Shown here one piece after another: positions 24,552 through 25,579 of a stretch of 25,579 bases of DNA (positions are counted from its first letter, which is position 1; every line of letters starts with the position of its first letter). Source of the stretch: an uncultured Desulfovibrio sp. (GTDB lineage: Bacteria; Desulfobacterota; Desulfovibrionia; Desulfovibrionales; Desulfovibrionaceae); assembly GCA_900555975.1 (NCBI GenBank), contig USNI01000001.1:1-25579 (forward strand), in the 5' to 3' direction. Under the pieces are notes generated by a model. The model did not search any database. It was given only the letters and a program-made list of their open reading frames with translations, and was not told the DNA's origin. The translations under genes were made by a program, and so were the position numbers.

Positions 24552-25579
24552 ATGCATAAATTTCTGCTCTTTCTTTTCTGCTCTTTTCTTCTTGTCTCCT
24601 GCGTGCCGCCGTCGGGCACGTCTCAGGACATCAGCGGCGCATGGATCGACGATCAGGAACGGCTCTACTATCTGGATGAAGACGGCGGTCTCGGCATTCC
24701 GGACCGCACGGCCGTTTCCGGTGTGCGCTGGAACATGGAAAACGGCGTGCTCACCCTTGCCACCATGGACAGCCCAGGCGGCGACGTCCGGGAACGCAGA
24801 CTTATTCTGAAAAAATCCGGTTCAGGCCGCATGGAATTCACCGACGCCGACGGCTCAACGACCGTATGGAAACGAAGCAATACCAAAGTCGGCCGTCTGG
24901 ACGGAACGCTGTTCTATCGTGAGCGCATGGCGCTTCCCCCGGAAGTGGTGGTCGACATCCAGCTCTATCCCCTGCATTCTCCCGTTCCCGTCGCCACATC
25001 CATCAGGCCTGCCTCCGGAAGCGCCCAGATCGATTTCCGCGTATACTATCTGGAACAGACCATGGACGCTCAGGTGCGTCTCACGGCGTCCGTGCTCTAC
25101 AGCGGAGAAACGCTCTTCGCCACGCAGACCGATGAAGTGATCTCCATTCCCGGCCATCCCTCCGTACTCGTGTATCGCACCGTTCCCGGAGAAAATCAGC
25201 TTCCTCCTCTCAAGACGCCGGCCAGCTACAAGGGAACGCTGAAAAGCGGCGACAAGCAGGTCAGCGTGCATCTGTATCTGGAAGAAGGCGGCCTCGCTCT
25301 GCTCACGCAGGACGGAGACCGCAATCAGTACATGGGCACATGGATGGAAAAGGACAGAAACCGTACCATCGAAATCACACGCGGCGTGCTCAAGCCCGTT
25401 ACCGCCACGCGTGAAGCCGGAGGCGGACTGCTCCTGCACGGACTTTCCTCCCAGGCTGTGGAACTCAAGCCCGCCGACATCCCCTGGCCGACCCAGGGCT
25501 TTCTTCTCGAAGGGGAACTCCGTTCCGAAAACGGTACCCCCGTCTTTTCCGAATGCAATTCGCAAAGAGACATTCCTCT
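24552..25579 (+). CDS. Lipoprotein with a YbaY-like domain (partial, runs off the window)
   Basis: Open for 342 codons to the window edge, with no stop reached. It starts at ATG 24552, with AGAGGA 5 nt upstream, 13 nt after rimO. The N-terminus MHKFLLFLFCSFLLVSC is a lipoprotein signal peptide; the lipobox LVSC makes Cys17 the lipid anchor. The next residue is Val, not Asp, which favours the outer membrane. Residues about 28-118 resemble the small beta domain of META/NlpE-type lipoproteins. Residues about 120-205 (LDGTLFYRERMALPPEVVVDIQL) match the YbaY/YscW-type lipoprotein domain. A further NlpE-like stretch (about 222-270, YKGTLKSGDKQVSVHLYLEE) follows. Function is unknown. The domain calls are from memory of family patterns, with the YbaY part firmest. 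Confidence 0.82.
   Translation, partial: MHKFLLFLFCSFLLVSCVPPSGTSQDISGAWIDDQERLYYLDEDGGLGIPDRTAVSGVRWNMENGVLTLATMDSPGGDVRERRLILKKSGSGRMEFTDADGSTTVWKRSNTKVGRLDGTLFYRERMALPPEVVVDIQLYPLHSPVPVATSIRPASGSAQIDFRVYYLEQTMDAQVRLTASVLYSGETLFATQTDEVISIPGHPSVLVYRTVPGENQLPPLKTPASYKGTLKSGDKQVSVHLYLEEGGLALLTQDGDRNQYMGTWMEKDRNRTIEITRGVLKPVTATREAGGGLLLHGLSSQAVELKPADIPWPTQGFLLEGELRSENGTPVFSECNSQRDIP

Overview
The window is a stretch of conserved chromosomal housekeeping genes from a GC-rich Gram-negative bacterium. LolA and an outer-membrane-type lipoprotein point to a diderm cell. Gene content and protein style (for example a HisRS with several Cys pairs, a ThiL with a GDDCAVL motif and an mRNA-style rpsO-pnp pair) most resemble Desulfovibrionales, the family of Desulfovibrio, Bilophila and Mailhella. 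That assignment is inference from remembered protein families, not a search. I see no tRNA, rRNA, CRISPR array, insertion sequence, integrase-type island or prophage. Most long ORFs lying opposite the real genes are shadows caused by strong G/C bias at third codon positions.

Layout. 1-1517 (minus): the tRNA-synthetase operon hisS-aspS, with aspS cut by the window edge and a good sigma70-type promoter in front of hisS. 1782-6112 (plus): a tightly packed unit of a KefB-type cation:proton antiporter with RCK domains, the DNA-processing protein DprA and the tyrosine recombinase XerC. 6205-8370: coaX (pantothenate kinase III) and eno, ending at a hairpin. 8527-12982: lolA, truB, rpsO and pnp, covering lipoprotein export, tRNA pseudouridylation, ribosomal protein S15 and PNPase. 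13237-17024 (minus): ftsK and folD, converging on pnp at a long shared terminator. 17153-17710 (minus): efp with its own strong terminator. 17928-21928 (plus): engB, a UvrD/PcrA helicase and thiL, with a 6-nt gap and then a 4-nt overlap. 22038-22481: mgsA. 22527-23159 (minus): rdgB. 23252-25579 (plus): rimO followed by a lipoprotein gene that runs off the end. No gene-free stretch exceeds 300 bases; the longest are 1518-1781, 12983-13236 and 17711-17927.

How the genes work together. Translation dominates: charging of His and Asp tRNAs, S15, TruB, EF-P, RimO acting on S12 and the assembly GTPase EngB. A second theme is chromosome processing: DprA, XerC, FtsK and the helicase. XerC and FtsK are partners in dimer resolution but sit in separate operons here. 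Cofactor and metabolite genes (coaX, folD, thiL, eno, mgsA, rdgB) fill the rest.

I did not find a previously undescribed system. The most interesting signals are at RNA level: a small hairpin touching the rpsO ribosome binding site, a 12-bp hairpin between rpsO and pnp, a hairpin burying the pnp ribosome binding site, a structured region after pnp with a C-rich loop, and an A9 run in dprA that forms an in-frame dnaX-type slippery heptamer.
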